This document shows positions 1 to 8,169 of a stretch of 11,235 bases of DNA, piece after piece (the stretch's first letter is position 1; the number at the start of each line of letters is the position of its first letter). A model generated the notes under the pieces. It was not told the DNA's origin and searched no databases. It saw only the letters and a program-made list of their open reading frames with translations. Position numbers and translations under genes: made by a program. The DNA comes from Acidobacteriota bacterium (GTDB lineage: Bacteria; Acidobacteriota; Terriglobia; Terriglobales; Acidobacteriaceae), in NCBI GenBank assembly GCA_021781075.1, contig JAJXXN010000126.1, positions 1 to 11,235 of the forward strand, read 5' to 3'.

Positions 1-429
1 GGCTCGCTCTCGGCCATGTACCGCCGCTCGCGCGACGAGGGCTTTGGCGCCGAGGTCAAGCGCCGCATCCTGCTCGGCACCTACGCGCTCTCCGCCGGCT
101 ACTACGACGCCTACTATCGCAAGGCCCAGCAGGTCCGCCGCCTGCTCGCCGAGGAGTTTCTTGCCGCATTCGCCGAGGTGGACGTCATCGTCACGCCCAC
201 CTCGCCCATCCCGCCCTTCAAGCTTGGTGAAAAAACCGATGATCCACTGGCCATGTACCTCGCCGACATCTATACTGTGACCGCGAGCCTCGCCGGCATC
301 TGCGGCGTCACTGTGCCATGCGGCGCCACCAAGGCCGGCTTGCCCGTGGGCATGCAGATACTCGCCGCGCACTTCAACGAGGGCACGGCCTTCCGCGCCG
401 CCCGCGCCGTGGAAGCCGCCCAAGGTTAA
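1..429 (+). CDS. gatA: Asp-tRNA(Asn)/Glu-tRNA(Gln) amidotransferase subunit A, C-terminal part (5' end outside window)
   Basis: The reading frame is open from the first base and ends at TAA 427-429, leaving the last 142 residues of a protein normally about 480-490 long. GatA is the amidase-signature subunit of the GatCAB complex. It releases ammonia from glutamine so that misacylated Glu-tRNA(Gln) or Asp-tRNA(Asn) can be converted to the correct amide form in the cytoplasm. The visible part has the family's C-terminal landmarks: the helix LSAGYYDAYYRKAQQVR, the strand DVIVTPTSPIPPF, then SLAGICGVTVPCG followed by GLPVGMQILA. The Ser-Ser-Lys catalytic triad lies upstream of the window, so activity cannot be judged. 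The 56 nt to the next gene hold no obvious terminator, so readthrough is possible. Other amidase-family members share this fold, but the C-terminal motifs fit GatA best. Confidence 0.93.
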   Translation, partial: GSLSAMYRRSRDEGFGAEVKRRILLGTYALSAGYYDAYYRKAQQVRRLLAEEFLAAFAEVDVIVTPTSPIPPFKLGEKTDDPLAMYLADIYTVTASLAGICGVTVPCGATKAGLPVGMQILAAHFNEGTAFRAARAVEAAQG

Positions 430-470
430 ATTGCAACTCTGATTTTTTCCTCAATCTGCGGTTCTTCTCA

Positions 471-476
471 GGGAGG
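471..476 (+). promoter_or_regulatory. Shine-Dalgarno site for the secreted hypothetical protein
   Basis: GGGAGG lies 9 nt before ATG 486. It supports that start over the longer open frame reaching back into gatA. Confidence 0.75.
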
Positions 477-485
477 TATCACCCG

Positions 486-1223
486 ATGCTCCGGAAGCCC
501 CGCGCCATTTTTTTGCCAGTCATTTTTTTCGCGCTGGTTCATCAAGCCAGCTTTGCCGCCCCGCACAAGGGCCATGTTGTGGTCCTGGGCGCAACCCGCA
601 AGGTCCCTTATGCAAAGGCCGGCGACCCCTCCGGCGCGCAACCCAATGAGGCCGAACTGCGCATCCGCGCCCTCATCGTCGATGGCCAGGTCAAAGAGTG
701 GACCACCGGCGACCCACACGACATCACCGACCGCAGCTTCGTCGTCCGCCGTGCCCTGCACATCAACGACGCGCTGCCAGAAAGCGCCGCCGCGCCGCCG
801 CAAAAATCCGATCCCAAAAAATCCTGGGTCTGGCAACGCGGCCCCTGGCTCATGGTGGACCGCGTCACCGGCCGCATCACCGCGCTCAAGCTCCCTGACT
901 TTGACCCCGGCGCAAGCCAGCCCGTCTGGTTCCGCGACCTCGCCGCCTATTGCGGCGTCACCGCATCCGGCAAAAGCCTTTATGCCGTCGTCGCCCAAAT
1001 CGGCGCGCGCAAGCCATTGCTCTCAAAAAAACTCAGCGAATGGGACCGCGAGCATCCCACGCTCCCCGCCTGCGCGCCCACCGAATGGCAGCGCGACCCA
1101 CTCGCTGTCACATTTCACCCCGCCGGGCGCGATGCCGCGAACTTCACCCTTGCGCCCGGCTCCGCCGTAATCGTGGAAGACTCCGGCGACGATTCCGAAC
1201 CTGCCGCATCGCCGGGGAAGTAA
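486..1223 (+). CDS. Secreted protein of unknown function between gatA and the OPT transporter
   Basis: This encodes 245 residues, starting at ATG 486 behind a good ribosome site. The N-terminus looks like a Sec signal peptide: positive residues at 2-6, a hydrophobic core at about 7-18 (AIFLPVIFFALV), and a small-residue cleavage region ASFA-AP at about residue 24-25. The mature part has GHVVVLGATRKVPY near its start, a Trp-rich centre (WVWQRGPWLMVDRVTGRIT, about 114-132), WFRDLAAYCGVTASGKSLYAVVAQ at about 148-171, and two cysteines (156, 196) that could form a disulfide outside the cytoplasm. The C-terminus is acidic and low in complexity. I recognise no named domain. I associate similar proteins with acidobacterial genomes, from memory only. 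It is co-directional with the downstream transporter, with a 66-nt gap, so a periplasmic role linked to uptake is possible but unproven. Confidence 0.75.
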   Translation: MLRKPRAIFLPVIFFALVHQASFAAPHKGHVVVLGATRKVPYAKAGDPSGAQPNEAELRIRALIVDGQVKEWTTGDPHDITDRSFVVRRALHINDALPESAAAPPQKSDPKKSWVWQRGPWLMVDRVTGRITALKLPDFDPGASQPVWFRDLAAYCGVTASGKSLYAVVAQIGARKPLLSKKLSEWDREHPTLPACAPTEWQRDPLAVTFHPAGRDAANFTLAPGSAVIVEDSGDDSEPAASPGK

Positions 1224-1273
1224 ATGGTATCCACTCACACCCCGCATCCCGTAAGATGACTGCGTAGAATTTT

Positions 1274-1279
1274 GGAGGA
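1274..1279 (+). promoter_or_regulatory. Shine-Dalgarno site for the OPT transporter
   Basis: GGAGGA lies 10 nt before ATG 1290. It overlaps a possible in-frame TTG start at 1272, which makes the ATG the real start. Confidence 0.75.
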
Positions 1280-1289
1280 ACCTCGACGC

Positions 1290-3491
1290 ATGTCCGATCC
1301 AGCCCGTCCACATACCAACTTCCAGCCCTTTGTCCCCGCCACTGAAAGCCAACCCGAGTTCACGCTCCGCGCCGTCCTTCTAGGCGCGCTCTTTGGCCTC
1401 ATCTTCGGTGGTGTCACCGTCTACGTCGGGCTCCGCGCCGGCCTCACCGTCGCCGCCTCCATCCCCATCGCCGTCATCTCCATCAGCCTGCTGCGCCACA
1501 AGGGCAAGCCCTCGGTCCTTGAGACCATCATCGTCCAGACCGCCGGCAACTCCGGCCAGTCCATCGCCGCCGGTGTCATCTTCACCCTGCCCGCGCTCAT
1601 CTTCCTCGGTTTCGACCTCGAGTACTTCCGCATCTTCATGCTCGCGCTCATCGGCGGTTACCTTGGCGTCCTCTTCATGGTCCCGTTGCGCAAGCCTCTC
1701 ATTGTCGAAGAGCATGGCACGCTCCTCTACCCTGAAGGCACCGCCTGTGCCGACGTCATCAAAGCCGGAGCCAGCGGCGGCTCAACCGCTTCCCGCGTCT
1801 TCTACGGCCTCGGGCTCGGCGCTGTCTACGCCCTCTTTCAAAATTCCAACGTCTTCAAGCTCTGGCCCGGCACCCCCGAGTATCGCCCCGACTTCGGCGC
1901 CGACCACATCATGAAGGGCTCCTCCATCAAGGCCGATACTACCGCCGAATATCTCGGCGTCGGCTACATCATCGGTTCCAAAACCGCGGGCATCATGGTC
2001 GCCGGCGGCGTCTTCTCCTGGCTCGTACTCATGCCGCTCATTTACTTTTTCGGCAAATCGATGCCCATGCCCATCTATCCCGGCACCGTGCCCATTGCGC
2101 AAATGGGCCCCGGCGACCTCTGGTCCACCTACATCCGTCCCATGGGCGCGGGTGCCGTCGCTGCTGCCGGCCTCGTCACCCTCTTCAAAACCCTGCCCAC
2201 CATCATCGGCGCGCTCAAATCCGGCTTCAAAACCATCGGCAAAAAAACCGCCGGCCAAGAGCAACCCCTCCGCACCGAGCAGGACCTCTCGATGGGCTTC
2301 TCCATCATCGGCGCCGTCGCCCTCGTCGTGCTCATGACCCTCTTCCTCATCTTCAAGCCCGTCCCCGGCGCGCAGGTTTCGCTCCTCGCCAACATCGGGG
2401 CCTCGGTCCTCGTTGTCCTCTTCGGGTTCCTCTTTGTCACCGTCAGTTCCCGTGTCGTCGGCCAGATCGGCAGCTCCGCCAACCCCATCTCCGGCATGAC
2501 CATCGCAACCCTCATGGCCACCAGCGCCATCTTCCTCGTCAGCGGATGGACCGCGCCCGCCTTCGGCGCCCTCGCCGTCACCATCGGCGGCGTCGTCTGC
2601 ATTGCCTCCGCCGAGGCCGGCGACACTTCCCAGGACCTCAAGACCGGCTACCTCCTCGGCGCTTCGCCCATCAAGCAGCGCTGGGCCTTCTTCATCGGCA
2701 TCACCGTCTCCACCCTCGCCATTGGTGGAACGCTCAACATGATGAACACCAGCTTCCAAAAATTCCGCACCGCCCCGCACCCGTGGAATCTCTCCGCACC
2801 TCACCCGGGCGTTGCCATCCAGAAGGATTCCAAGCTGCCCGACACCTTTGAAATGGTCGCATCCGATAAAACCAAAACCACCCATTCCGCCACAGAGTTC
2901 GAGGTTTTGAATGCCATTGGTTCCTCGGAGCTCGCCGACGGAAAATATCTTTATTCGCCCACTTCCGGCCGCATCGAAGGCCAGTGGATTCAGGGCATCG
3001 GCAGCGAAGATGTCGCCGCCCCGCAGGCGCGCCTGATGGCCACCGTCATCAGCGGCATCCTCAGCCAGAAACTCCCCTGGGGTCTCGTCCTCCTTGGCGT
3101 CTTCATCGTCCTCGTCATTGAACTCATGGGCATCCGCTCCCTTACCTTCGCCGTCGGCTCCTACCTCTCCATCAGCACCACGCTCGCCATCTTCACCGGC
3201 GGCGTCATACGCTGGCTCTCCGACCGCGCCATTGCCCGCGCTGGCGAAAAATCCGAGGAAGGCGACACGTCCCCCGGCGCGCTCTTCGCCTCCGGCCTCA
3301 TCGCCGCGGGCGGCATCGTCGGCCTGCTCGGCGTCGTCATCACCGCCCTCGAGCAGTGGAGGCACATCATCGACAATCCGCTCAATCTGCACATCCCGTT
3401 CCTCGTTGACAACAACTACGTCTCCGTACTCATGTTCGGCCTGCTCGCATTCGCGCTCTTCCACTTCGCCCGCAAGCCGATGCAAAAATAA
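1290..3491 (+). CDS. OPT-family oligopeptide transporter
   Basis: This is a 733-residue integral inner-membrane protein of the OPT superfamily, which takes up small peptides or peptide-like metal chelates, usually with protons. Many hydrophobic segments are visible, starting at about residue 28. Family landmarks include GLRAGLTVAASIPIAV (47-62), YPEGTACADVIKAG (147-160), IKADTTAEYLGVGYIIG (213-229), ANPISGMTIATLM (397-409) and AEAGDTSQDLKTGYLLGA (441-458). A hydrophilic stretch of roughly 85 residues (about 488-575, with GKYLYSPTSGRIEGQWIQG) interrupts the membrane part before LPWGLVLLGV. Length and layout match the bacterial branch of the family. The start is fixed by the GGAGGA site. The stop is followed after 3 nt by recX, so the two are probably co-transcribed. 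The substrate cannot be told from sequence; siderophore-type chelates are an alternative to peptides. Confidence 0.92.
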   Translation: MSDPARPHTNFQPFVPATESQPEFTLRAVLLGALFGLIFGGVTVYVGLRAGLTVAASIPIAVISISLLRHKGKPSVLETIIVQTAGNSGQSIAAGVIFTLPALIFLGFDLEYFRIFMLALIGGYLGVLFMVPLRKPLIVEEHGTLLYPEGTACADVIKAGASGGSTASRVFYGLGLGAVYALFQNSNVFKLWPGTPEYRPDFGADHIMKGSSIKADTTAEYLGVGYIIGSKTAGIMVAGGVFSWLVLMPLIYFFGKSMPMPIYPGTVPIAQMGPGDLWSTYIRPMGAGAVAAAGLVTLFKTLPTIIGALKSGFKTIGKKTAGQEQPLRTEQDLSMGFSIIGAVALVVLMTLFLIFKPVPGAQVSLLANIGASVLVVLFGFLFVTVSSRVVGQIGSSANPISGMTIATLMATSAIFLVSGWTAPAFGALAVTIGGVVCIASAEAGDTSQDLKTGYLLGASPIKQRWAFFIGITVSTLAIGGTLNMMNTSFQKFRTAPHPWNLSAPHPGVAIQKDSKLPDTFEMVASDKTKTTHSATEFEVLNAIGSSELADGKYLYSPTSGRIEGQWIQGIGSEDVAAPQARLMATVISGILSQKLPWGLVLLGVFIVLVIELMGIRSLTFAVGSYLSISTTLAIFTGGVIRWLSDRAIARAGEKSEEGDTSPGALFASGLIAAGGIVGLLGVVITALEQWRHIIDNPLNLHIPFLVDNNYVSVLMFGLLAFALFHFARKPMQK

Positions 3492-3494
3492 TGT

Positions 3495-4073
3495 ATGCCC
3501 TTCGGCTCACCCAAAAAACGCGCACCGCTTGACCCATCGGGCCTTTACGATTACGCCGTAAGGGCCCTTGGTCGTTCCATGCGCACCGAGTCCGAGCTCA
3601 GGCGCCTCCTCAAACAGCGCGCCGAAGAAGGCGATTCGGGCGAAGCCGCCATCACCGCCGTCTTCGCAAAACTTCGCCAACAAGGCTACCTCAACGACGC
3701 CGCCTTCGCCGAGACTTACGCCCGCCTCCGCCGCGAAAACGAGAAGCTCGGCGCCCGCCGCGTCCGCATGAACCTCCGCCAGAAGGGAATCAGCGCCCGC
3801 CTCACCGACGAAACCATCGAAGCCGGCTACGCCCACACCAACGAGGAAAAACTCGCCCGCGAGTACCTCGAACGCAAACGCATCCGCAAACCGGAAGGCG
3901 AAAAAGACTCAGCCCGCATCATGCGCCGCCTCGTCACCGCCGGCTTCTCCACCACCGTCATCTACAAAATCCTCCGCCAGTGGGATGTGCCGGACGAAAC
4001 GCTCTCCATCCTTGAAAATTTGGAAGATCCCCTGGCCGGCGAGGAAGCCTCTGGCCATTGCGACGAGTTTTGA
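3495..4073 (+). CDS. recX: Regulatory protein RecX
   Basis: This 192-residue RecX-family protein is expected to bind RecA filaments and modulate recombination and the SOS response. RecX is built from repeated three-helix units. Visible landmarks are YDYAVRALGRSMRTESELRRLL (18-39), the central signature GYLNDAAFAETYARLRR (64-80), LGARRVRMNLRQKGIS (85-100) and RRLVTAGFSTTVIYKIL (144-160). ATG 3495 is the only usual start that keeps the whole first repeat. It follows the OPT stop by 3 nt and has no clear Shine-Dalgarno sequence, so translational coupling is likely. An out-of-frame ATG at 3491 overlaps the OPT stop (TAATG) and reads only 13 codons. RecX often follows recA; here a transporter occupies that place, while alaS follows as in Escherichia coli. 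Confidence 0.92.
   Translation: MPFGSPKKRAPLDPSGLYDYAVRALGRSMRTESELRRLLKQRAEEGDSGEAAITAVFAKLRQQGYLNDAAFAETYARLRRENEKLGARRVRMNLRQKGISARLTDETIEAGYAHTNEEKLAREYLERKRIRKPEGEKDSARIMRRLVTAGFSTTVIYKILRQWDVPDETLSILENLEDPLAGEEASGHCDEF
3539..3567 (+). other. Strong hairpin inside the 5' coding part of recX
   Basis: GGGCCTTTACG (3539-3549) can pair with CGTAAGGGCCC (3557-3567). This gives an 11-bp RNA stem with one U-G wobble and a 7-nt loop, covering recX codons 15-25. No T-run follows, so it is not a standard terminator. It may only reflect codon choice, or it may slow translation or transcription early in recX. Confidence 0.55.
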
Positions 4074-4104
4074 AGCCGGGAAACTTCGATAAACTAAAGT
4101 AGTC

Positions 4105-6804
4105 ATGAAAACACTCACCGGCAACCAGATCCGCGCCGAATTCCTGCGCTTTTTCGAGACCAAGGGCCACCGCCCGGTCCACTCCTCCTCGCTCGTTCCC
4201 GCCAACGACCCCACACTGCTCTTCACCAACGCGGGCATGAACCAGTTCAAGGACCTCTTCCTCGGCGCCGAGAAGCGCGATTACCTGCGCGCGACAACAT
4301 CGCAAAAATGCGTCCGCGCCGGCGGCAAGCACAACGACCTCGAAAACGTCGGCTTCACCCGCCGCCATCACACCTTCTTCGAGATGCTCGGCAACTTCAG
4401 CTTCGGCGACTACTTCAAGCGCGAGGCCATCGCCTACGCTTGGGAGCTCATCACCAGCCCCGAGTGGTTCAACATTCCAAAAGATCGTTTGTACGTCACC
4501 ATCTTCGAGGGCGACCCAGCCAACAACGTCCCGCGCGACGACGAAGCCGAAAAATTCTGGATTGAGGTTGGCGTTCCCAAAGACCGCATCCACCAGTACG
4601 GCCTCAAGGACAACTTCTGGCAGATGGGCGAAACCGGCCCCTGCGGCCCCTGCTCCGAAATCTTTTACGACATGGGACTCGAAGCCGCCACCGAGCCCGG
4701 CGTCGATAAGCCCTTCGGGCAAGACGATGCGCGCTACGTCGAAATCTGGAACCTCGTCTTCATGCAATTCGACCGCTCGGCCGTCGTCGATGAAAAAACC
4801 AAAGCCACAACCTACAAGCTCACCCCGCTGCCCAAGCCCTCCATCGACACTGGCATGGGCCTCGAGCGCATCGCGGCTGTTTTGCAAGGCAAGCTCTCGA
4901 ACTTTGAAACCGACCTCTTCACGCCGCTCATCGTGCGCGCCGCAGAACTCACCGGCGTCAACAACGACCTCCAAAACGCCAGCCTCCGCATCATCGCCGA
5001 CCACGCCCGCGCCGCAACCTTCCTCATCAGCGACGGCGTCCTGCCCTCGAACGAGGGCCGTGGCTACGTCCTGCGCAAAATCCTCCGCCGCGGAATCCGC
5101 CACGGCCGCTTGCTCGGTCAGGAACAGCCCTTCCTCAACCAGATGGTCTTCGCCGTCCGCGACCTCATGCAGGGCGCATATCCCGAACTCATCGACTCCG
5201 CCGACCGCGTCAGCAAAGTCGTCCTCGCCGAAGAGAAACAATTTGACCGCGTTCTCAAGATCGGCCTCAATCGCCTCAATGAAGAATTGAAATCCGGCTT
5301 TAACGGCGAAAAGGCCTTCCATCTCTACGAAACCTTCGGTCTGCCGCTCGACTTCATGGTCGATGCCGCGCGCGATGCCGGCGTTGCCTTCGACGAAGCC
5401 GGCTTCGAAGCCGCCAAAGAAGCCGAGCAGGCCCGCGCACGCGCCAGTTGGAAAGGCGGCTCGCAAAAAACCGCCTCGCCCGCATTCCGCGACCTCGCCA
5501 AAACAGAATTCCTCGGCTACCGCCAGCTCGACGCGCACGACTGCAAAGTCCTCGCCATCGTCAAAGATGGCGTAGGCACACCCGCCGCCAAGGCTGGCGA
5601 TGAAGTCGAAGTCGTTCTCGACCACACAACCTTCTACGCCGACTCCGGCGGTCAGGTTGGCGACACCGGCCGTTTCACTTCAACCGACGGCAACACCGTC
5701 GTCGCTGATATCTCCGGCTGCGTCGCGCCCGTACAGGGCGTCCGCGCCCACAAGGCCGTGCTCAAGCAACCGCTCGCCGTCGGTGACCGCGTCAACACCC
5801 TCGTCGACGCCACCCGCCGCAACGCCACGCGCCGCAACCACACCGGCACACACCTGCTTCACGCCGCGCTGCGCCAGGTACTCGGCACGCACGTCAAGCA
5901 GGCCGGCTCCGCGGTTGACCCCACGCGCCTGCGCTTTGATTTTTCGCACTTCGCGCAGGTGGCCCCTGAAGAGCTCGAGGAGATTGAGAGCATCGTGAAT
6001 CATGAGGTCCTCGTCAACACCGCCGTCGACACCATTGAAGACGTTCCCATCGATGTCGCCGTCAACGAGTACCACGCCATGGCCCTCTTCGGCGAAAAAT
6101 ACGGCGACAAGGTCCGCGTCATCAAGCTCGCTGACGGATTTTCAACCGAGCTCTGCGGCGGCACGCACACCTCCGCCACCGGTGAAATCGGACTCATCAA
6201 AATCATCGGCGAGTCCTCCGTCTCCTCCGGCGTCCGCCGCATCGAGGCCATCACAGGCCTCGGCGCGCTCGACGAGTTCCGCCGCGACTACGAACTCGCA
6301 CAGGTCGCCGCGCAGGTCGCGCCAGCGGGCGACGTAACTCCCGCCGCCGCACTCAACCTCAAGCTCCAGGCCCACGAGGAGGAGATCAAAAAACTCCGCC
6401 GCGAGCTCGATGAGATGCGCATGAAATCCGCCTCTGGCACACTCGATGAAGCCCTCGCAAAAGCCGTCGATGTGAAGGGCGTCAAACTCGTCACCCTGCG
6501 TGCCGATGGGCTTGATCGTGGCCAACTGCGCACCCTCGTCGACAACCTCAGGCAGAAACTCGGCGAAGGCGTTGTTGTCCTTGCCTCGGCCCAGCCCGAG
6601 GGCAAGGTCGCCATCATCGCCGGGGTTACCGCGGGCCTCACCAAAAAAATCCAGGCCGGAAAAATCGTCGGCGCTGTCGCCAAGTTCGTCGGCGGCGCAG
6701 GCGGCGGCAAACCAGATATTGCTGAAGCCGGCGGCAAAGACCAAGCGCAGATTGACGCAGCGCTCAGGGCAACTCCGAATACAATCGCCGAACTGCTGGG
6801 CTGA
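4105..6804 (+). CDS. alaS: Alanine--tRNA ligase
   Basis: This 899-residue cytoplasmic class II synthetase charges tRNA(Ala) and hydrolyses mischarged Ser/Gly-tRNA(Ala). The catalytic domain shows RRHHTFFEMLGNFSFGDYF (His pair at 88-89), GETGPCGPCSE (175-185) and class II motif 3 SIDTGMGLER (246-255). The editing domain has its zinc-binding HTGTH (579-583) and C-GGTH (Cys684, His688), so editing should be intact. A short coiled coil (about 750-775) leads to the C-Ala domain with GGAGGGKPDIAEAGG near 863-877. The length is slightly above the usual 870-880. ATG 4105 gives the canonical N-terminus (TGNQIRAEFLRFFETKGH). It lies 31 nt after recX with only a weak ribosome site, and transcription probably reads through from recX. 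It ends just before a convergent terminator. Confidence 0.98.
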   Translation: MKTLTGNQIRAEFLRFFETKGHRPVHSSSLVPANDPTLLFTNAGMNQFKDLFLGAEKRDYLRATTSQKCVRAGGKHNDLENVGFTRRHHTFFEMLGNFSFGDYFKREAIAYAWELITSPEWFNIPKDRLYVTIFEGDPANNVPRDDEAEKFWIEVGVPKDRIHQYGLKDNFWQMGETGPCGPCSEIFYDMGLEAATEPGVDKPFGQDDARYVEIWNLVFMQFDRSAVVDEKTKATTYKLTPLPKPSIDTGMGLERIAAVLQGKLSNFETDLFTPLIVRAAELTGVNNDLQNASLRIIADHARAATFLISDGVLPSNEGRGYVLRKILRRGIRHGRLLGQEQPFLNQMVFAVRDLMQGAYPELIDSADRVSKVVLAEEKQFDRVLKIGLNRLNEELKSGFNGEKAFHLYETFGLPLDFMVDAARDAGVAFDEAGFEAAKEAEQARARASWKGGSQKTASPAFRDLAKTEFLGYRQLDAHDCKVLAIVKDGVGTPAAKAGDEVEVVLDHTTFYADSGGQVGDTGRFTSTDGNTVVADISGCVAPVQGVRAHKAVLKQPLAVGDRVNTLVDATRRNATRRNHTGTHLLHAALRQVLGTHVKQAGSAVDPTRLRFDFSHFAQVAPEELEEIESIVNHEVLVNTAVDTIEDVPIDVAVNEYHAMALFGEKYGDKVRVIKLADGFSTELCGGTHTSATGEIGLIKIIGESSVSSGVRRIEAITGLGALDEFRRDYELAQVAAQVAPAGDVTPAAALNLKLQAHEEEIKKLRRELDEMRMKSASGTLDEALAKAVDVKGVKLVTLRADGLDRGQLRTLVDNLRQKLGEGVVVLASAQPEGKVAIIAGVTAGLTKKIQAGKIVGAVAKFVGGAGGGKPDIAEAGGKDQAQIDAALRATPNTIAELLG

Positions 6805-6822
6805 GCTGAGTATATTGTGCAC

Positions 6823-6851
6823 AAAAAACTCCCGGCCATGGCCGGGAGTTT
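6823..6851. terminator. Bidirectional rho-independent terminator between convergent alaS and pyrC
   Basis: Bases 6826-6851 are a perfect 26-bp palindrome with left half AAACTCCCGGCCA. The RNA from either strand folds into a GC-rich stem. Leftward (pyrC) RNA runs into six U's, the complement of A 6823-6828. Rightward (alaS) RNA ends UUUGUGU, a weaker tract. It sits between stop codons at 6804 and 6874, so it serves both transcription units but looks better tuned to pyrC. Confidence 0.88.
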
Positions 6852-6873
6852 GTGTATTGAGACCTGACGGCGC

Positions 6874-8169
6874 TTAATTCTTGTAAGCAACTCGCCCTTC
6901 GCTGATCGTCCATCGCACCTTGCCGCGCATCGTCCATCCATCAAAAGGCGTGTTGCGCGACTTCGATTTTGACTCCGCCGCCTTGAAGACCCATTCCGCA
7001 TTCGGGTCAAAGATTACACAATCGGCAAAGCTGCCCACCGCGAGCGTCCCGCGGCCTTTTAGATTCAGCAACGCCGCCGGTTGCGCGCTCATCAACCCAA
7101 TCACGCGCCCCAGCGGCATCTTCCACTGGTGGTGCAACCACTCCAGGCAAAGCCCCAGCGAGGTTTCAAGCCCGGTGATCCCATTCGGCGCGCGTTCAAA
7201 TTCAACTTCCTTTTCGTGTGCGGCGTGCGGGGCGTGGTCCGTTGCAATGCAATCCACAACGCCGTCGAGGATGGCCTCAATCATTGCGTCGCGGTCCTTA
7301 GCCGAACGCAGCGGCGGGCACATCTTTGCGTGCGTGTTGTACTCGGCCACGTGCTCATCGGTCAGAAGAAAATGGTGCGGGGCAACCTCGCAACTTACGC
7401 GCAGCCCATTTCTCCGCGCCTGCCGCACCGCCGCCATCGCCGCGGCGGTCGATATATGAGCCACGTGATAATGCGGGCGCAGTTCATTCAACTCCGCCAC
7501 CAACCTGATGTCGCGCTCCACAATCTGGCTCTCCGCCTCGGACGGCATTCCGCGCAGGCCAAGCTTGAAGGCAACCGGCCCGGCGTTCATGCTGCAGCCT
7601 TCTGTCATGCGCGTGTCTTCCGCATGCTGAATCACCGCCAGCCCTACGCGCGCCGCAGCGGCCAGCGCCTCGCGCATCACCCCGTCCTTCAGAATTGGCA
7701 GGCCGTCGTCGCTCACTGCCACCGCGCCCGCGGCCTTCAACGCCGCGTAATCGTTGATCACCTCGCCTTTGAAGCCGCGTGTCGCCGCGACGATGGGGAA
7801 GACGCGCACCTGCGCACCGCGCTCCGGGGCCTGCATCCAGCGCGTAATCTCCGGTGAATCGTTCACCGGGGAGGTGTTTGCCATCGCAGCAAGCGATGTA
7901 AACCCGCCCGCCGCCGCCGCCGCCGTGCCGCTTGCAATGGTCTCCTTGTGCGCCTGGCCCGGCTCGCGCAGATGAACGTGGATGTCAACCAGCCCCGGCG
8001 CAACCACCAACCCGCTTGCGTCAAACACCTCCGCATCGGCGGGGGCCTTCAACTTGCCCGGTGATGCAATCTCCGCGACGCGGCCATCCTTGAGCAGCAG
8101 GTCCTTTGCCGCGTCAACGCCTGCCGCCGGGTCAAGCAACCTGCCGCCATGGATCAGAATGGGCTTCAT
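6874..8169 (-). CDS. pyrC: Dihydroorotase, class I
   Basis: This 431-residue cytoplasmic amidohydrolase catalyses the reversible cyclisation of carbamoyl-aspartate to dihydroorotate, the third step of pyrimidine synthesis. The class I zinc site is complete: HVH at 64-66 in DIHVHLREPG, the SDDG aspartates at 154-155, His182 (IQHAED), His238 (AHIST) and Asp311 (ATDHAPH). NGITGLETSLGL (329-340) and the C-terminal GSFADCVIFDP are also typical. All metal ligands are kept, so this is an active enzyme rather than one of the inactive pyrC' paralogues found beside some aspartate carbamoyltransferases. Its ATG overlaps the pyrB stop by 4 nt (ATGA), indicating coupled translation. It is the last gene of the operon and is followed by the palindromic terminator. 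The long length and motifs exclude the short class II form of E. coli. Confidence 0.97.
   Translation of the reverse strand: MKPILIHGGRLLDPAAGVDAAKDLLLKDGRVAEIASPGKLKAPADAEVFDASGLVVAPGLVDIHVHLREPGQAHKETIASGTAAAAAGGFTSLAAMANTSPVNDSPEITRWMQAPERGAQVRVFPIVAATRGFKGEVINDYAALKAAGAVAVSDDGLPILKDGVMREALAAAARVGLAVIQHAEDTRMTEGCSMNAGPVAFKLGLRGMPSEAESQIVERDIRLVAELNELRPHYHVAHISTAAAMAAVRQARRNGLRVSCEVAPHHFLLTDEHVAEYNTHAKMCPPLRSAKDRDAMIEAILDGVVDCIATDHAPHAAHEKEVEFERAPNGITGLETSLGLCLEWLHHQWKMPLGRVIGLMSAQPAALLNLKGRGTLAVGSFADCVIFDPNAEWVFKAAESKSKSRNTPFDGWTMRGKVRWTISEGRVAYKN

Noticed and set aside
1782..3485. Long open frame on the minus strand opposite the OPT gene (567 codons)
   Set aside because: Its product is very acidic, glycine-rich and low in complexity, as expected from the complement of a GC-rich membrane-protein gene; the plus strand encodes a clear OPT transporter.
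3491..3532. ATG overlapping the OPT stop (TAATG) as recX start
   Set aside because: It is out of frame with recX and stops after 13 codons; ATG 3495 gives the conserved protein.
3958..5625. Long minus-strand open frame opposite alaS (555 codons)
   Set aside because: It is a shadow of alaS caused by strong C/G third-position bias, with no recognisable motif.
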